This document shows, one piece after another, positions 39,091 to 47,422 of a stretch of DNA of 64,000 bases. Source of the stretch: Halopseudomonas salina. GTDB lineage: Bacteria > Pseudomonadota > Gammaproteobacteria > Pseudomonadales > Pseudomonadaceae. The stretch covers positions 124,001 to 188,000 of the forward strand of contig NZ_VTTI01000004.1 in assembly GCF_008641105.1 (NCBI RefSeq), given 5' to 3'. Numbering within the stretch: the first letter of the stretch is position 1; each line of letters starts with the position of its first letter. Both the position numbers and the translations under genes were made by a program. A model generated the notes under the pieces. That model did no database searches, was not told where the DNA came from, and saw nothing but the letters and a program-made list of their open reading frames with translations.

Positions 39091-39795
39091 ATGAACACGC
39101 GCAGTCTGTTGGACCAACTGCTCCATGCCGGGAAGGATATGCTGCAGAATCAGGGCAACGGCGGTAATCAGCCACAAAGCCGGGCTGGCGGCAGTTCACC
39201 GCTGGGTGGATTACTGGGCAGCGTCGGGGGAGGCGCACTGGGCGGCGGCGCAATGAGCCTGCTGATGGGCAGCAAGAAGGCCCGCAAAATGGGCGGCAAG
39301 GTGGCCATGTATGGCGGTCTGGCTGCACTGGGTGTTGTCGCCTACAAGGCCTACAGCAATTGGCAAACCCATAACCAGATCCAGGGAGGCGCCAGCCCGG
39401 GTCAACCCCAGACGATTGATCGCGTTCCGCCCGCCCAGATTGAACAGCACAGCCAGGCGATTTTGCGCGCCGTCATCGGCGCCGCCAAGGCCGATGGTCA
39501 TATCGACGATCGTGAACGCGTATTGATCGATGGCGAAGTCGAAAGGATCACTGACGACTCCGAACTCAAGCGGTGGTTCGACCAGGAACTGGCCAAGCCC
39601 CTCGATCCTGCCGATGTTGCTCGCTCGGCTGCCACGCCGGAGATCGCCGCGGAGATGTATCTTGCCAGCCTGGTCATGGTCGACGACCAGAATTACATGG
39701 AACGCGCCTACCTGGATGAGCTAGCGCGGCAACTGAAGCTCGACCCTGCCCTGAAAACCGAACTTGAGACCCAGGCAGCAAGCAATCTGGGGTGA
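39091..39795 (+). CDS. TerB-family / DUF533 membrane-associated protein
   Basis: A 234-residue protein (YebE-like). The N-terminal 30 residues are Gln/Asn/Gly-rich. A Gly-rich hydrophobic stretch (LGGLLGSVGGGALGGGAMSLLMG, then VAMYGGLAALGVVAYKAYSNW) could insert in the membrane. From about 125 a TerB-like helical domain carries the acidic motif GAAKADGHIDDRERVLID, a likely metal site. GAGG lies five bases before the ATG at 39091. Function unknown; YebE is envelope-stress induced in E. coli. Confidence 0.82.
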   Translation: MNTRSLLDQLLHAGKDMLQNQGNGGNQPQSRAGGSSPLGGLLGSVGGGALGGGAMSLLMGSKKARKMGGKVAMYGGLAALGVVAYKAYSNWQTHNQIQGGASPGQPQTIDRVPPAQIEQHSQAILRAVIGAAKADGHIDDRERVLIDGEVERITDDSELKRWFDQELAKPLDPADVARSAATPEIAAEMYLASLVMVDDQNYMERAYLDELARQLKLDPALKTELETQAASNLG

Positions 39796-39807
39796 GCCCC
39801 TTGTGAA

Positions 39808-41127
39808 TTAAACAGCAAGCAACGGCAACTGGAGCGTGACCAGCATCCCATCGGGGCCGTTGCTGAATCGCAACTGGCCGCCAAAGCGTTGCACTATCGC
39901 ATCCACTATTGCCAAACCCAGGCCGCTGCCGCCCCCGGTGTCCTGCCGCCAGAAGCGCCGAGTCAGCAACATCACGCTGTCGTCGGCCAATGCCGGGCCA
40001 TGATCACGCACCTTGAAATGCACCCAGTTGCCCTGGCTGCTGACCTCGAGCTCCACCCGTGTGCCTTTGACGGTGTGGCGCAGGGCGTTATCCAGCAGGT
40101 TACGCAGCGCTACCGTAGCCAGCGCGGGGGGCATGTTCAAAGGTCGATCCGATAACGTGGCCGCAGCGCGTAGCTCCACACCTTCTGCAGCGCCAGCAGT
40201 GTCCTGCATTGCCAAACGGGCGACCTGCAGCGCTGTGGCCTGCGCGCCTTCGTCGAAGGATTGCCGACCCTCTACCCGCGCCAGCAAGAGCAACTGTTCC
40301 AGTGTGCCCTGCAGACGATCAGCGCCTTTCTCAGCCTGGGCCAGAGCATTGGCGGACTCGGCGCCCGATGTCATCCCCGCTACCTGCAGGTGCACCTTGA
40401 TCGCCGTCAGGGGGCTGCGCAACTCGTGGGCCGCATCGCCGGTGAAACGGCGCTCGCGCTCAATGGCATGGGCAATCCGTTCGAAAAGCTGGTTCTGACT
40501 GTCCTGCAGCGGTCTGAGTTCGCTTGGCAGAGAGGCCAACTGCAAAGGCTGCAGGGACTGCGCATCGCGCTCAAGCAAGGCATCAGCCATGCGCCGTAGC
40601 GGTTCCAGCCCCTTGCGCACGCCAAACCAGAGCAATAACAGCGTACCCAGCAACGCTACCCCTACCGGCAATGCCGCTGCCAGCAATACCGCCGATTGCA
40701 GTTCTCTGCGCTCATCCAACCGGTCTGCCGTGGTAATGCGCATGCCATCCTGCTCTACCGTGTAGCTACGCCATCTCACCCCATCTATCTGCTGGTCTCG
40801 GAAACCAGTCTGCTGCGCATCGAGGGGCTCCGCCAACTCGGGGTGACTACGCGCGATAACTTCGCCGCGCAATGAGCTGACTTGACAGGTGAGGCCATCG
40901 GGGATGCCCAATCGCTGGGCAGTAATGGGATTGCCCGTATCCGGTTGAGAGGATTGCGGCAGCTGTACCAGCAAACCAGCCACCATCTGCGCCGAGGCGG
41001 CAAGCCGCTGATCCAGCGACCGCATCATCTCTGCCCGCAGGTCGTACAGCATCCAGGCGGCAGCCACGGACCACAGGATGATGAAAGTGGACCCCAGAAT
41101 CAGCGTCAGACGCAGGCGCAGGCTCAT
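39808..41127 (-). CDS. Sensor histidine kinase of the thiol-redox cluster
   Basis: A 439-residue inner-membrane kinase. TM1 is at about 8-28, a periplasmic domain at about 30-145, and TM2 at about 147-168. HisKA follows with phospho-acceptor His234 (DAAHELRSPLTAI), then the ATPase domain with N-box LRNLLDNALRHT and G-box GGGSGLGLAIV. Its only cysteine, Cys81, lies in the periplasmic domain. Overlaps the regulator gene by four bases and sits beside the dsb operon, as PA2480-PA2479-dsbD2 do in P. aeruginosa (from memory). The signal is probably periplasmic redox or copper-like stress (inference). Confidence 0.92.
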   Translation of the reverse strand: MSLRLRLTLILGSTFIILWSVAAAWMLYDLRAEMMRSLDQRLAASAQMVAGLLVQLPQSSQPDTGNPITAQRLGIPDGLTCQVSSLRGEVIARSHPELAEPLDAQQTGFRDQQIDGVRWRSYTVEQDGMRITTADRLDERRELQSAVLLAAALPVGVALLGTLLLLWFGVRKGLEPLRRMADALLERDAQSLQPLQLASLPSELRPLQDSQNQLFERIAHAIERERRFTGDAAHELRSPLTAIKVHLQVAGMTSGAESANALAQAEKGADRLQGTLEQLLLLARVEGRQSFDEGAQATALQVARLAMQDTAGAAEGVELRAAATLSDRPLNMPPALATVALRNLLDNALRHTVKGTRVELEVSSQGNWVHFKVRDHGPALADDSVMLLTRRFWRQDTGGGSGLGLAIVDAIVQRFGGQLRFSNGPDGMLVTLQLPLLAV

Positions 41128-41819
41128 TGTCGCGAACCGGATAATGGGGGATCGACAGGCGCCGCCGCACCGAGGCGATACCCCAGCCCGCGCACGGTCT
41201 CGACTATGTCATTACCCAGCTTGCGGCGCAGATGGTGGATATGCACGTTGAGCGCGTTACTTTCAAGCTCGTCGCTCATGCCGTAGATGCTGTCTTTCAG
41301 TTGCCCTGCGGTCAGCACTCGGCCCTTGTTCAGCAGCAGGGTACTGAGCAAGGCACGTTCGCGCCGCGACAGTTCCACTGGCGTGTCGTTCACCCAGGCC
41401 AGCGCAGCATCCGGGTCATACACCAGCACACCATGCCTGATCAGATTCGAACTGCGGCCGCTGGCTCGGCGCAGCATTGCGTGCAACCGGGCACTCAGCT
41501 CACGCAGATCGAATGGCTTGACCAGATAATCGTCGGCGCCCGCCTGCAAACCGGCAACCCGATCGCTGACGGCATCACGGGCGGTCAACACCAGCACCGG
41601 GATGGTCACTTCCCGGGCGCGCAGCCGGCGCAATAACAACAACCCATCCTCGTCGGGCAGCCCCAGATCCAGAATCATCACATCGAAGGCGATTGTTCCG
41701 AGCATGGCCTCGGCATGTGCCGCGGTGCCCACCGGGTCCACCGTCATGCCTTGCGCAGCCAGACCGGCGGCAATGCCGCTGGCAATCAGGGGGTCGTCTT
41801 CGACAAGGAGAATATGCAT
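41124..41819 (-). CDS. OmpR-family response regulator of the thiol-redox cluster
   Basis: A 231-residue two-domain regulator. The receiver (about 1-115) has phospho-acceptor Asp51 (FDVMILDLGLPDEDG), the acidic pocket at residues 7-9 and Lys in YLVKPFDL. The OmpR winged-helix domain (about 125-220) has NALNVHIHHLRRKLG and TVRGLGYRLG. Divergent from dsbD across a 151-base gap that holds two TTAA direct-repeat elements, so it probably controls both itself and the dsb operon. Confidence 0.94.
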   Translation of the reverse strand: MHILLVEDDPLIASGIAAGLAAQGMTVDPVGTAAHAEAMLGTIAFDVMILDLGLPDEDGLLLLRRLRAREVTIPVLVLTARDAVSDRVAGLQAGADDYLVKPFDLRELSARLHAMLRRASGRSSNLIRHGVLVYDPDAALAWVNDTPVELSRRERALLSTLLLNKGRVLTAGQLKDSIYGMSDELESNALNVHIHHLRRKLGNDIVETVRGLGYRLGAAAPVDPPLSGSRQ

Positions 41820-41860
41820 GGATGTTCCGCTACGGATTTCTGACAGTATCCATTGTAATG

Positions 41861-41877
41861 ATTAACAGCGGATTAAG
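41861..41877 (+). promoter_or_regulatory. OmpR/PmrA-like direct repeat, copy 1
   Basis: ATTAAC-N5-ATTAAG, two half-sites 11 bases apart, the spacing bound by OmpR/PmrA-type dimers on one DNA face. Located 43 bases upstream of the response regulator start and within the dsbD upstream region. Confidence 0.6.
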
Positions 41878-41901
41878 AGCTGCTGGCTGAACCACACAGG
41901 C

Positions 41902-41918
41902 GTTAATTCGCCCTTAAT
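41902..41918 (+). promoter_or_regulatory. OmpR/PmrA-like direct repeat, copy 2
   Basis: GTTAAT-N5-CTTAAT, again with 11-base periodicity. It is 30 bases (about three helical turns) from the matching half-site of copy 1 and 53 bases before the dsbD ATG. Two copies with equal spacing argue for a genuine operator. Confidence 0.6.
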
Positions 41919-41970
41919 CCCGCCAATGCATACTCCAGCACATCATTCTGCAGGCGGGGGCACCGAACAC

Positions 41971-43716
41971 ATGAAGTGGCGGCATTTTCCGGTTTTACCT
42001 GTTTTTCTATTGTGGAGCAGCCTGGCATTCGCCTTCGGCAGCCTCAGCAGCGGGACCGAAGGCAATGCTGAGTTTCTCCCAGTCGAGGAAGCGTTTGACC
42101 TGTCTGTCACGCGCAGTGACGACGGTGCAACACAGCTGACCTGGCGCATCGCACCCGGATACTACTTGTATCAGGAACGCCTGACCTTTTCCGGGTTGAA
42201 TGCCCGACTCCATCCCACACTCCCCGACGGCACAGCCTACAGCGATGAATTCTTTGGTGATTCGCAGGTGTACCGCGACTCGCTGCAACTGACCATTCCG
42301 GCGGAGCACTCAGGCGCGTTCACGCTCGGCTGGCAGGGCTGTGCCGATGCCGGTTTATGCTATCCGCCGCAAAGCCGTGATATCGGTACCAACGTTCAGG
42401 AGCCAGCGTCTGATACGCAGGCCGAAGACCAGCGCATGGCCGGTCATCTTAAGGCCTGGTCACTGCCGGTAGCTTTGGCGCTATTCTTCGGGCTGGGGCT
42501 ATTGCTGGCATTCACACCCTGCTCGCTGCCCATGCTGCCGATTCTTGCTGGCCTGGTGGTGGGCAGTGGCGCGACCCCTCGCCGAGGACTGATGCTTGCA
42601 TCTGTTTATGTATTCAGCATGGCGTTGGTGTATGCCGCACTAGGCGTGCTGGCGGCGCTGATCGGCGGCAACCTGCAGGCCGTCTTGCAGCAACCCTGGG
42701 TTGTTGGCAGCTTCGCCGGGCTCTTCGTCCTGCTTGCGCTACCGATGTTCGGGCTCTTCGAACTGCAACTACCCGCCTTTGTTCGGGACAGACTGGATCA
42801 GGCCGGACGCAAGCAGACCGGCGGCCATCTTGGCGGCGCGGCGATGCTCGGAGTATTGTCCGGCCTGCTGGTGGGCCCATGCATGACCGCACCACTGGCA
42901 GGCGCGCTACTGTATATCGGCCAGACTGGCGACATGCTGCAGGGCGGTCTCGCGCTCTTTGCTCTGGGTGTAGGCATGGGCGTGCCGCTTTTGCTGCTGG
43001 TAACAGTCGGCACCCGCTTTCTCCCACGCCCCGGCGCCTGGATGAACCGGGTCAAGGTGGTATTCGGCTTCGTGTTCCTGGCCGCGGCCCTGTTCATCGT
43101 TCGGCCGGCGCTGGATGCCTCCCTGTGGCTCGGCCTGATAGCCGTATTCCTGCTGGGCGCTGCCATCACCTTGATGCATACAGCCCGCGGCAGCACTCAC
43201 AGCACGATGCTGCATACCGCCGCCACGCTCGCGGGCGTCTGGGGCCTGACGCTGCTGTTGGGCGCTGCCGGTGGTGCGATCAATCCCTGGCAACCCTTGG
43301 CAGTCTATAGTGCATCGGCCACAGCCGCTCCGGCAGAGAGCGATATGGACGCCTTTACCACCCTGGATACGCCCGCCGAGCTGGATGAGCAACTGGCCGC
43401 CGCCAGGGCAGCTGGAGAATGGGTACTGGTCGACTACTACGCAGACTGGTGTGTGTCCTGCAAGATCATGGAACAGAACGTGTTCGGCAAGGCCGATGTG
43501 ATGGCCAGCCTGGATGGCGTGAGATTGTTGCGACCGGACGTCACTACCAACAGCGCCGCGAGCCGTGAATTGCTCTCGCGCTATGCTATTCATGGCCCGC
43601 CTACCCTTCTGTGGTTCGGGCCAGATGGCGAGGAGCGACGCGCCCACCGCATCACCGGCGAAGTCAACGCGAGTGAATTCATGCAGTCGTGGCAAACCAC
43701 CCGTGAGGACGGCTAA
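41971..43716 (+). CDS. dsbD: Thiol:disulfide interchange protein DsbD
   Basis: Moves electrons from cytosolic thioredoxin across the inner membrane to periplasmic thiol reductases. It has 581 residues: signal peptide to about 22, N-terminal alpha domain with GCADAGLCYPP, eight-helix core with FTPCSLPMLP and GPCMTAPLAG cysteines, and a C-terminal thioredoxin domain with YADWCVSCKIMEQNV. All three redox cysteine pairs are present. The ATG at 41971 opens a good signal peptide; another ATG lies at 41926. The stop overlaps the next start (TAATG). Probable DsbD2-type paralogue dedicated to this operon. Confidence 0.94.
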   Translation: MKWRHFPVLPVFLLWSSLAFAFGSLSSGTEGNAEFLPVEEAFDLSVTRSDDGATQLTWRIAPGYYLYQERLTFSGLNARLHPTLPDGTAYSDEFFGDSQVYRDSLQLTIPAEHSGAFTLGWQGCADAGLCYPPQSRDIGTNVQEPASDTQAEDQRMAGHLKAWSLPVALALFFGLGLLLAFTPCSLPMLPILAGLVVGSGATPRRGLMLASVYVFSMALVYAALGVLAALIGGNLQAVLQQPWVVGSFAGLFVLLALPMFGLFELQLPAFVRDRLDQAGRKQTGGHLGGAAMLGVLSGLLVGPCMTAPLAGALLYIGQTGDMLQGGLALFALGVGMGVPLLLLVTVGTRFLPRPGAWMNRVKVVFGFVFLAAALFIVRPALDASLWLGLIAVFLLGAAITLMHTARGSTHSTMLHTAATLAGVWGLTLLLGAAGGAINPWQPLAVYSASATAAPAESDMDAFTTLDTPAELDEQLAAARAAGEWVLVDYYADWCVSCKIMEQNVFGKADVMASLDGVRLLRPDVTTNSAASRELLSRYAIHGPPTLLWFGPDGEERRAHRITGEVNASEFMQSWQTTREDG

Positions 43717-44531
43717 TGCTGACAGTCAATATCGGCCCGCTGGCGATGGCCAGCTCACATCTCATAATGTTGGTCAGTCTGTTTCTGGCGACGCTGACCG
43801 GTTGGTGGATGGGGCGTCACCGCGAGCGCAATCCGGAAAAACACCTGTTCAATCTCCTGCTGCTGGGGTTGGGCGTCGCCCGCCTGGCGTTTGTGGCCCT
43901 TTATTTCGATCACTACAGAGACGACCTCTGGCAGGTAATCGACATCCGCGATGGCGGTTTCATCATCTGGCCGGGCATCGTAGCGGCGCTGGCTGCAGGC
44001 CTGTGGCTTGCCTGGCGCGACCTGACTCTGCGCCTGCCTCTAGGCGGGGCGCTGGCAGTCGGTCTGATCTTCTGGGGCGTGAGCAGTTACATGCTCCACA
44101 CCCTGCAGCAAGGCACACAACTCCCGGACATGACGCTGCTCGACGTTGAAGGTGAACAGGTATCACTTGAGGATCTGAACGGCCGGCCGCTGGTGGTCAA
44201 TCTGTGGGCCACCTGGTGTCCACCCTGCCGGCGTGAAATGCCGGTACTGGCCGACGCCCAGCAACGGGAAGCCGACATTGTCTTTGCCTTCATCAACCAG
44301 GGCGAAGGCCAGGGCGAGATAATCCGCTTCCTGCAAGACACCGACCTGACACTGCACAACGTCCTGCTCGACAGCGGCGGTCAGTTTGGCCAGCAGGTCG
44401 GCTCTCAGGCGCTGCCCACCACCCTGTTTTACAACGAACAAGGCCAGCAGGTCGCCAGCCACCTGGGCGAACTGTCCGCGGCGAGCCTGTCCCACCAGAT
44501 TGCCAAACTCAAAGAGGAAGAAACGCCATGA
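43716..44531 (+). CDS. Membrane-anchored TlpA-like thioredoxin
   Basis: A 271-residue protein. Several N-terminal hydrophobic helices (about 13-32, 45-62, 80-100 and 108-128) are followed by a periplasmic thioredoxin domain with WATWCPPCRREMP and cis-Pro segment ALPTTLFYNEQG. Probably receives electrons from the adjacent DsbD and passes them to DsbG or another periplasmic partner. Overlaps dsbD by one base and dsbG by four. Confidence 0.9.
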   Translation: MLTVNIGPLAMASSHLIMLVSLFLATLTGWWMGRHRERNPEKHLFNLLLLGLGVARLAFVALYFDHYRDDLWQVIDIRDGGFIIWPGIVAALAAGLWLAWRDLTLRLPLGGALAVGLIFWGVSSYMLHTLQQGTQLPDMTLLDVEGEQVSLEDLNGRPLVVNLWATWCPPCRREMPVLADAQQREADIVFAFINQGEGQGEIIRFLQDTDLTLHNVLLDSGGQFGQQVGSQALPTTLFYNEQGQQVASHLGELSAASLSHQIAKLKEEETP

Positions 44532-45283
44532 TCCGACTACATGCAAAATATGCACTCCCCGCCCTGCTATTCACCCTGACGCCCTTCGCCAGCGCTGAAG
44601 ACTGGCCCGCGCCCATTGCCGCTACCGTCAAGCACGGTGTCGACATTGTCGGCCGCTTCGACGCCCCCGCGGGCCTGCAGGGTTTTGCCGGCAAACTCAA
44701 TGGACAGGGCCTGGCACTGTACCTCACCGAGGACGGACAGCACGTACTGGTCGGCACCCTGCTGGATGCCAACGGCACAGATATCAGCCAGAAACATCTC
44801 GACGAATTGGTGTATCAACCCATGGCAAAAGGCATGTGGGCGCAGCTGGAAGCCAGCGACTGGATTGGTGATGGCGCTGATGATGCCGAGCGCGTGGTCT
44901 ATACCTTCACCGATCCCAGCTGCCCGTTCTGCAGCATGTTCTGGAAGCAGGCACGTCCGTGGGTAGAGTCAGGCAAGGTGCAACTGCGGCATATCATGGT
45001 CGGCATATTGCGTGAAGACAGCCCCGGCAAATCCGCCACCATTCTCGCAGCAAAGAATCCCGCGGCGGCATTGCATGACCATGAGTCCGGTGACGGAGTT
45101 GTGGCGATGAAGACGATCCCGGCGGCGATCGAGCAGCAGCTAAAAGCCAATTACGATCTGATGAGCCAACTTGGCGCCCAGGCCACACCGGCGATCTTCT
45201 TTCAGGATGACCAGGGACGCATGCAGCAGCAACAGGGCGCACCCCGACCGGATCGCCTGGCAGAGATCATGGGGCCGAGATAA
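44528..45283 (+). CDS. dsbG: Thiol:disulfide isomerase/chaperone DsbG
   Basis: A periplasmic DsbC/DsbG-type protein of 251 residues. The signal peptide ends at about residue 23 (FASAED), followed by an N-terminal dimerisation domain and a C-terminal thioredoxin domain with active site FTDPSCPFCSMF (Cys132, Cys135) and cis-Pro segment ATPAIFFQ. DsbG protects single cysteines from sulfenylation and isomerises disulfides; DsbD keeps it reduced. Last gene of the dsbD-tlpA-dsbG operon (ATGA overlap). DsbC is the alternative name, but CPFC rather than CGYC favours DsbG. Confidence 0.9.
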   Translation: MIRLHAKYALPALLFTLTPFASAEDWPAPIAATVKHGVDIVGRFDAPAGLQGFAGKLNGQGLALYLTEDGQHVLVGTLLDANGTDISQKHLDELVYQPMAKGMWAQLEASDWIGDGADDAERVVYTFTDPSCPFCSMFWKQARPWVESGKVQLRHIMVGILREDSPGKSATILAAKNPAAALHDHESGDGVVAMKTIPAAIEQQLKANYDLMSQLGAQATPAIFFQDDQGRMQQQQGAPRPDRLAEIMGPR

Positions 45284-45319
45284 CACAGCCCAGTGTATTT
45301 ATCTGAGCGCCGTCCGCGC

Positions 45320-45350
45320 CCTGCGCTGCCGATGAACTGAGCGGCGCAGG
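45320..45350. terminator. Hairpin between dsbG and the secreted-protein gene
   Basis: A 10-bp stem (45320-45329 with 45341-45350, one G-U pair) with an 11-base loop, followed on the plus strand by TGTTTATT. Lies in the 70-base gap between converging genes; a modest terminator candidate. Confidence 0.45.
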
Positions 45351-45353
45351 TGT

Positions 45354-45866
45354 TTATTCATCCCTGGTGGCTCGCACATCGAATTCAACGGCCAGTTCCA
45401 GCGTCTCGGGTTCATTCCCCTCAGGCTTGCCCTGCAGTTTCAGGGTGCCCTCATATCGTCCGACAAAATGCGCCGAATCCCCTTCAATCTCGCTGATGCT
45501 AAGCTCCCAGCCGGCTGGCGTATCCTGGTTTCCATAGTTGGGCATGAATCCATTGGTATGGAAATAGGTCACTTCCGGGGGGCTTATCAGCGATCCATTC
45601 ATCAACGTGAAATTGATACTCAGGGTGCCCTGGGTGGCAAACTTCTGCTCCACATGGCCCTGCAACCTGACTGTCTGCATGCCGGGAGTCAGCTCCGAAA
45701 AAGTTGCCGTTGATGCGCCTTGCTGCTTGAGGACATTCCAGCTTTTCGATTCACCATTGAGCGAACCCTCGATGGTGTCGGCAACTGCCGGATTCAGTAG
45801 CAGAACAGCGACAATACAACTGGAGAGGCTTAGTCTTTGGCGGAGGGTTTGGTTGGGAAGCATCAT
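45354..45866 (-). CDS. Secreted protein of unknown function
   Basis: A 170-residue protein with a clear signal peptide (LSSCIVAVLLLNPAVADT, cleavage near residue 30) and a beta-rich mature domain (GSLNGESKSWNVLKQQG; ATFSELTPGMQTVRLQGHV; PAGWELSISEIEGDSAHFVGRYEG; ELAVEFDVRATRDE). No motif recognised. AGGAG lies five bases before the ATG at 45866; the frame is open to 46124. Convergent with dsbG. The 272 bases upstream hold no gene I can support. Confidence 0.68.
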   Translation of the reverse strand: MMLPNQTLRQRLSLSSCIVAVLLLNPAVADTIEGSLNGESKSWNVLKQQGASTATFSELTPGMQTVRLQGHVEQKFATQGTLSINFTLMNGSLISPPEVTYFHTNGFMPNYGNQDTPAGWELSISEIEGDSAHFVGRYEGTLKLQGKPEGNEPETLELAVEFDVRATRDE

Positions 45867-46138
45867 GGTCACTCCTGTGGTTATCAGTTTTACGACAGCT
45901 CGGGCCGAGGGCTGGCCGAGTGAGGACAGGAGCAAAGCCACATTCTGGATCGGTGAAGGCACGGACATCCTGTCAGGGTCATACGGTTCTCGACATCGGC
46001 CGGATCGACCCTGAAAGTCTAGACCAGAAATCCGGGGCTCTCTCACTTGAGGAACAAAACAAGCCAATCCTGATCCGCCTGGCACCCAAAAATGGCTGCA
46101 GTAGCAGTGAGGCTCCTGCTGCACTGCTTTGCCACGAA

Positions 46139-47125
46139 CTAGTAGTTGAAAACCCGTATCCCTTCATGAGAAATGTGGCCGTTCAGGGCCGCCTCTGCCT
46201 TTTCCAGAAGCTTTTCCAGCGTCACACCCTCAAGGTCAGACAAGCTGATGCTCACATCTATGTCCGGCTGAATCGTTACCCCCTGGAGAATGATTGGCCT
46301 GGACAGCTTGGCAACAATAGCAGTGATCACGTTGAACAGATCCTGAATCGAATGCACCGGTATCACTGCACCAAAGCGCGCCATACTCGGATGATGGACG
46401 GCCAACACTTTGGAGTCAGGTGATTTCAGACGCTCAGCGAGACATTCCAGAACATGGTTCCTGACGACAGGCCCATTGCGACGATAAATCTCGTCTATCC
46501 GTTTAAGACGCATATGCAGGACTGCCACGTAGCCTCCGCCCTTTTCTGACAGACGGATCAATTCGGCAAGTGAATCAGCTGACGGCGTTTCGATGGGAGC
46601 ACTGACTTGCAGTAACTGCGCCTCAGCCAAGGCATTTTCATGGTTGATCAGCTCGCTGAACTGTTGGCCGAAAGTAATCAACCAGGAACGTTCCAGGCGG
46701 CTCATGAAGCGAGGTAGCGTATCCATGATACAGAGGGTACCTATGGGCTTGCCGCTGGGACCTCGCAGTACGACACCCATGTAAAAGCGCAGAAAGGGAG
46801 GGCCCAATACGGAGGGATGGGAACAGAACAATTCGTCGTCCTGTATATCTGACAACTCAAGCACATCCAGTTTGAGCGCATGGGCACAGAAAGAGTCGTG
46901 GACTGAGCTTTCACAAACCTCAATTCCGAAAGATGCTTTTAAAAATTGATGCTTCCGGTCGACCATAGATACTGCCGCCATGGGCACCTTGAAGATCCGC
47001 GCCACAAGCTGCGTGTACCTGTCGAGAAGCGTTTCAATAGGTCCGTCAGGGTTTTCAGGAGAGTCTGAAGCAGGCGCTCCAGCCCCCATCATGACCTGAA
47101 GAGCTCGGATATTAGCCTCAAGCAC
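46139..47125 (-). CDS. GAF-domain protein with degenerate GGDEF domain
   Basis: A 328-residue cytosolic protein. A GAF domain covers about residues 30-170 (RIFKVPMAAVSMVDRKHQFLK; SFCAHALKLDVLELSDIQDD; GKPIGTLCIMDTLP). A C-terminal region at about 185-328 follows the GGDEF fold pattern (LKRIDEIYRRNGPVVRNHVL), but MARFGAVIPV stands where ARLGGDEFAV is expected, so it cannot be an active diguanylate cyclase. Probably a sensor or c-di-GMP/GTP-binding effector (inference). Divergent from the first Crp/Fnr gene. Confidence 0.82.
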   Translation of the reverse strand: MLEANIRALQVMMGAGAPASDSPENPDGPIETLLDRYTQLVARIFKVPMAAVSMVDRKHQFLKASFGIEVCESSVHDSFCAHALKLDVLELSDIQDDELFCSHPSVLGPPFLRFYMGVVLRGPSGKPIGTLCIMDTLPRFMSRLERSWLITFGQQFSELINHENALAEAQLLQVSAPIETPSADSLAELIRLSEKGGGYVAVLHMRLKRIDEIYRRNGPVVRNHVLECLAERLKSPDSKVLAVHHPSMARFGAVIPVHSIQDLFNVITAIVAKLSRPIILQGVTIQPDIDVSISLSDLEGVTLEKLLEKAEAALNGHISHEGIRVFNY

Positions 47126-47142
47126 TATGGAATATCCTTGTG

Positions 47143-47158
47143 TGATGTTGCTCCATCA
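47143..47158. promoter_or_regulatory. Palindrome upstream of the GAF/GGDEF-like gene
   Basis: TGATG-N6-CATCA, a 5-6-5 dyad of Crp/Fnr-site size, 17 bases upstream of the GAF gene start. The neighbouring regulators are Crp/Fnr relatives, so it is a possible target. The rest of the 297-base gap (47126-47422) holds no gene I can see. Confidence 0.35.
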
Positions 47159-47422
47159 AAGACTGAACAGCATGAGTATTTTAACGAGTTTAATACCGTG
47201 ACAGATCCAACACCGTGCGTTAGCGTACATAGCAGCCTTCTCGTACACAGCGCCGTGCAAAGGGAACAAATCCAACCCTCGGCTTGATTCCATGCAAGTG
47301 ATGCCCTCCCGCCCTCTCACAGATACCCCTCCCGCGACAACCTCGGGCCAAATAACACCCCGGAACAAGCCCTCCCTGTCGAGTGTCACAAGGAGGGCCT
47401 GTCCAATAACGGAGTACCCTGC

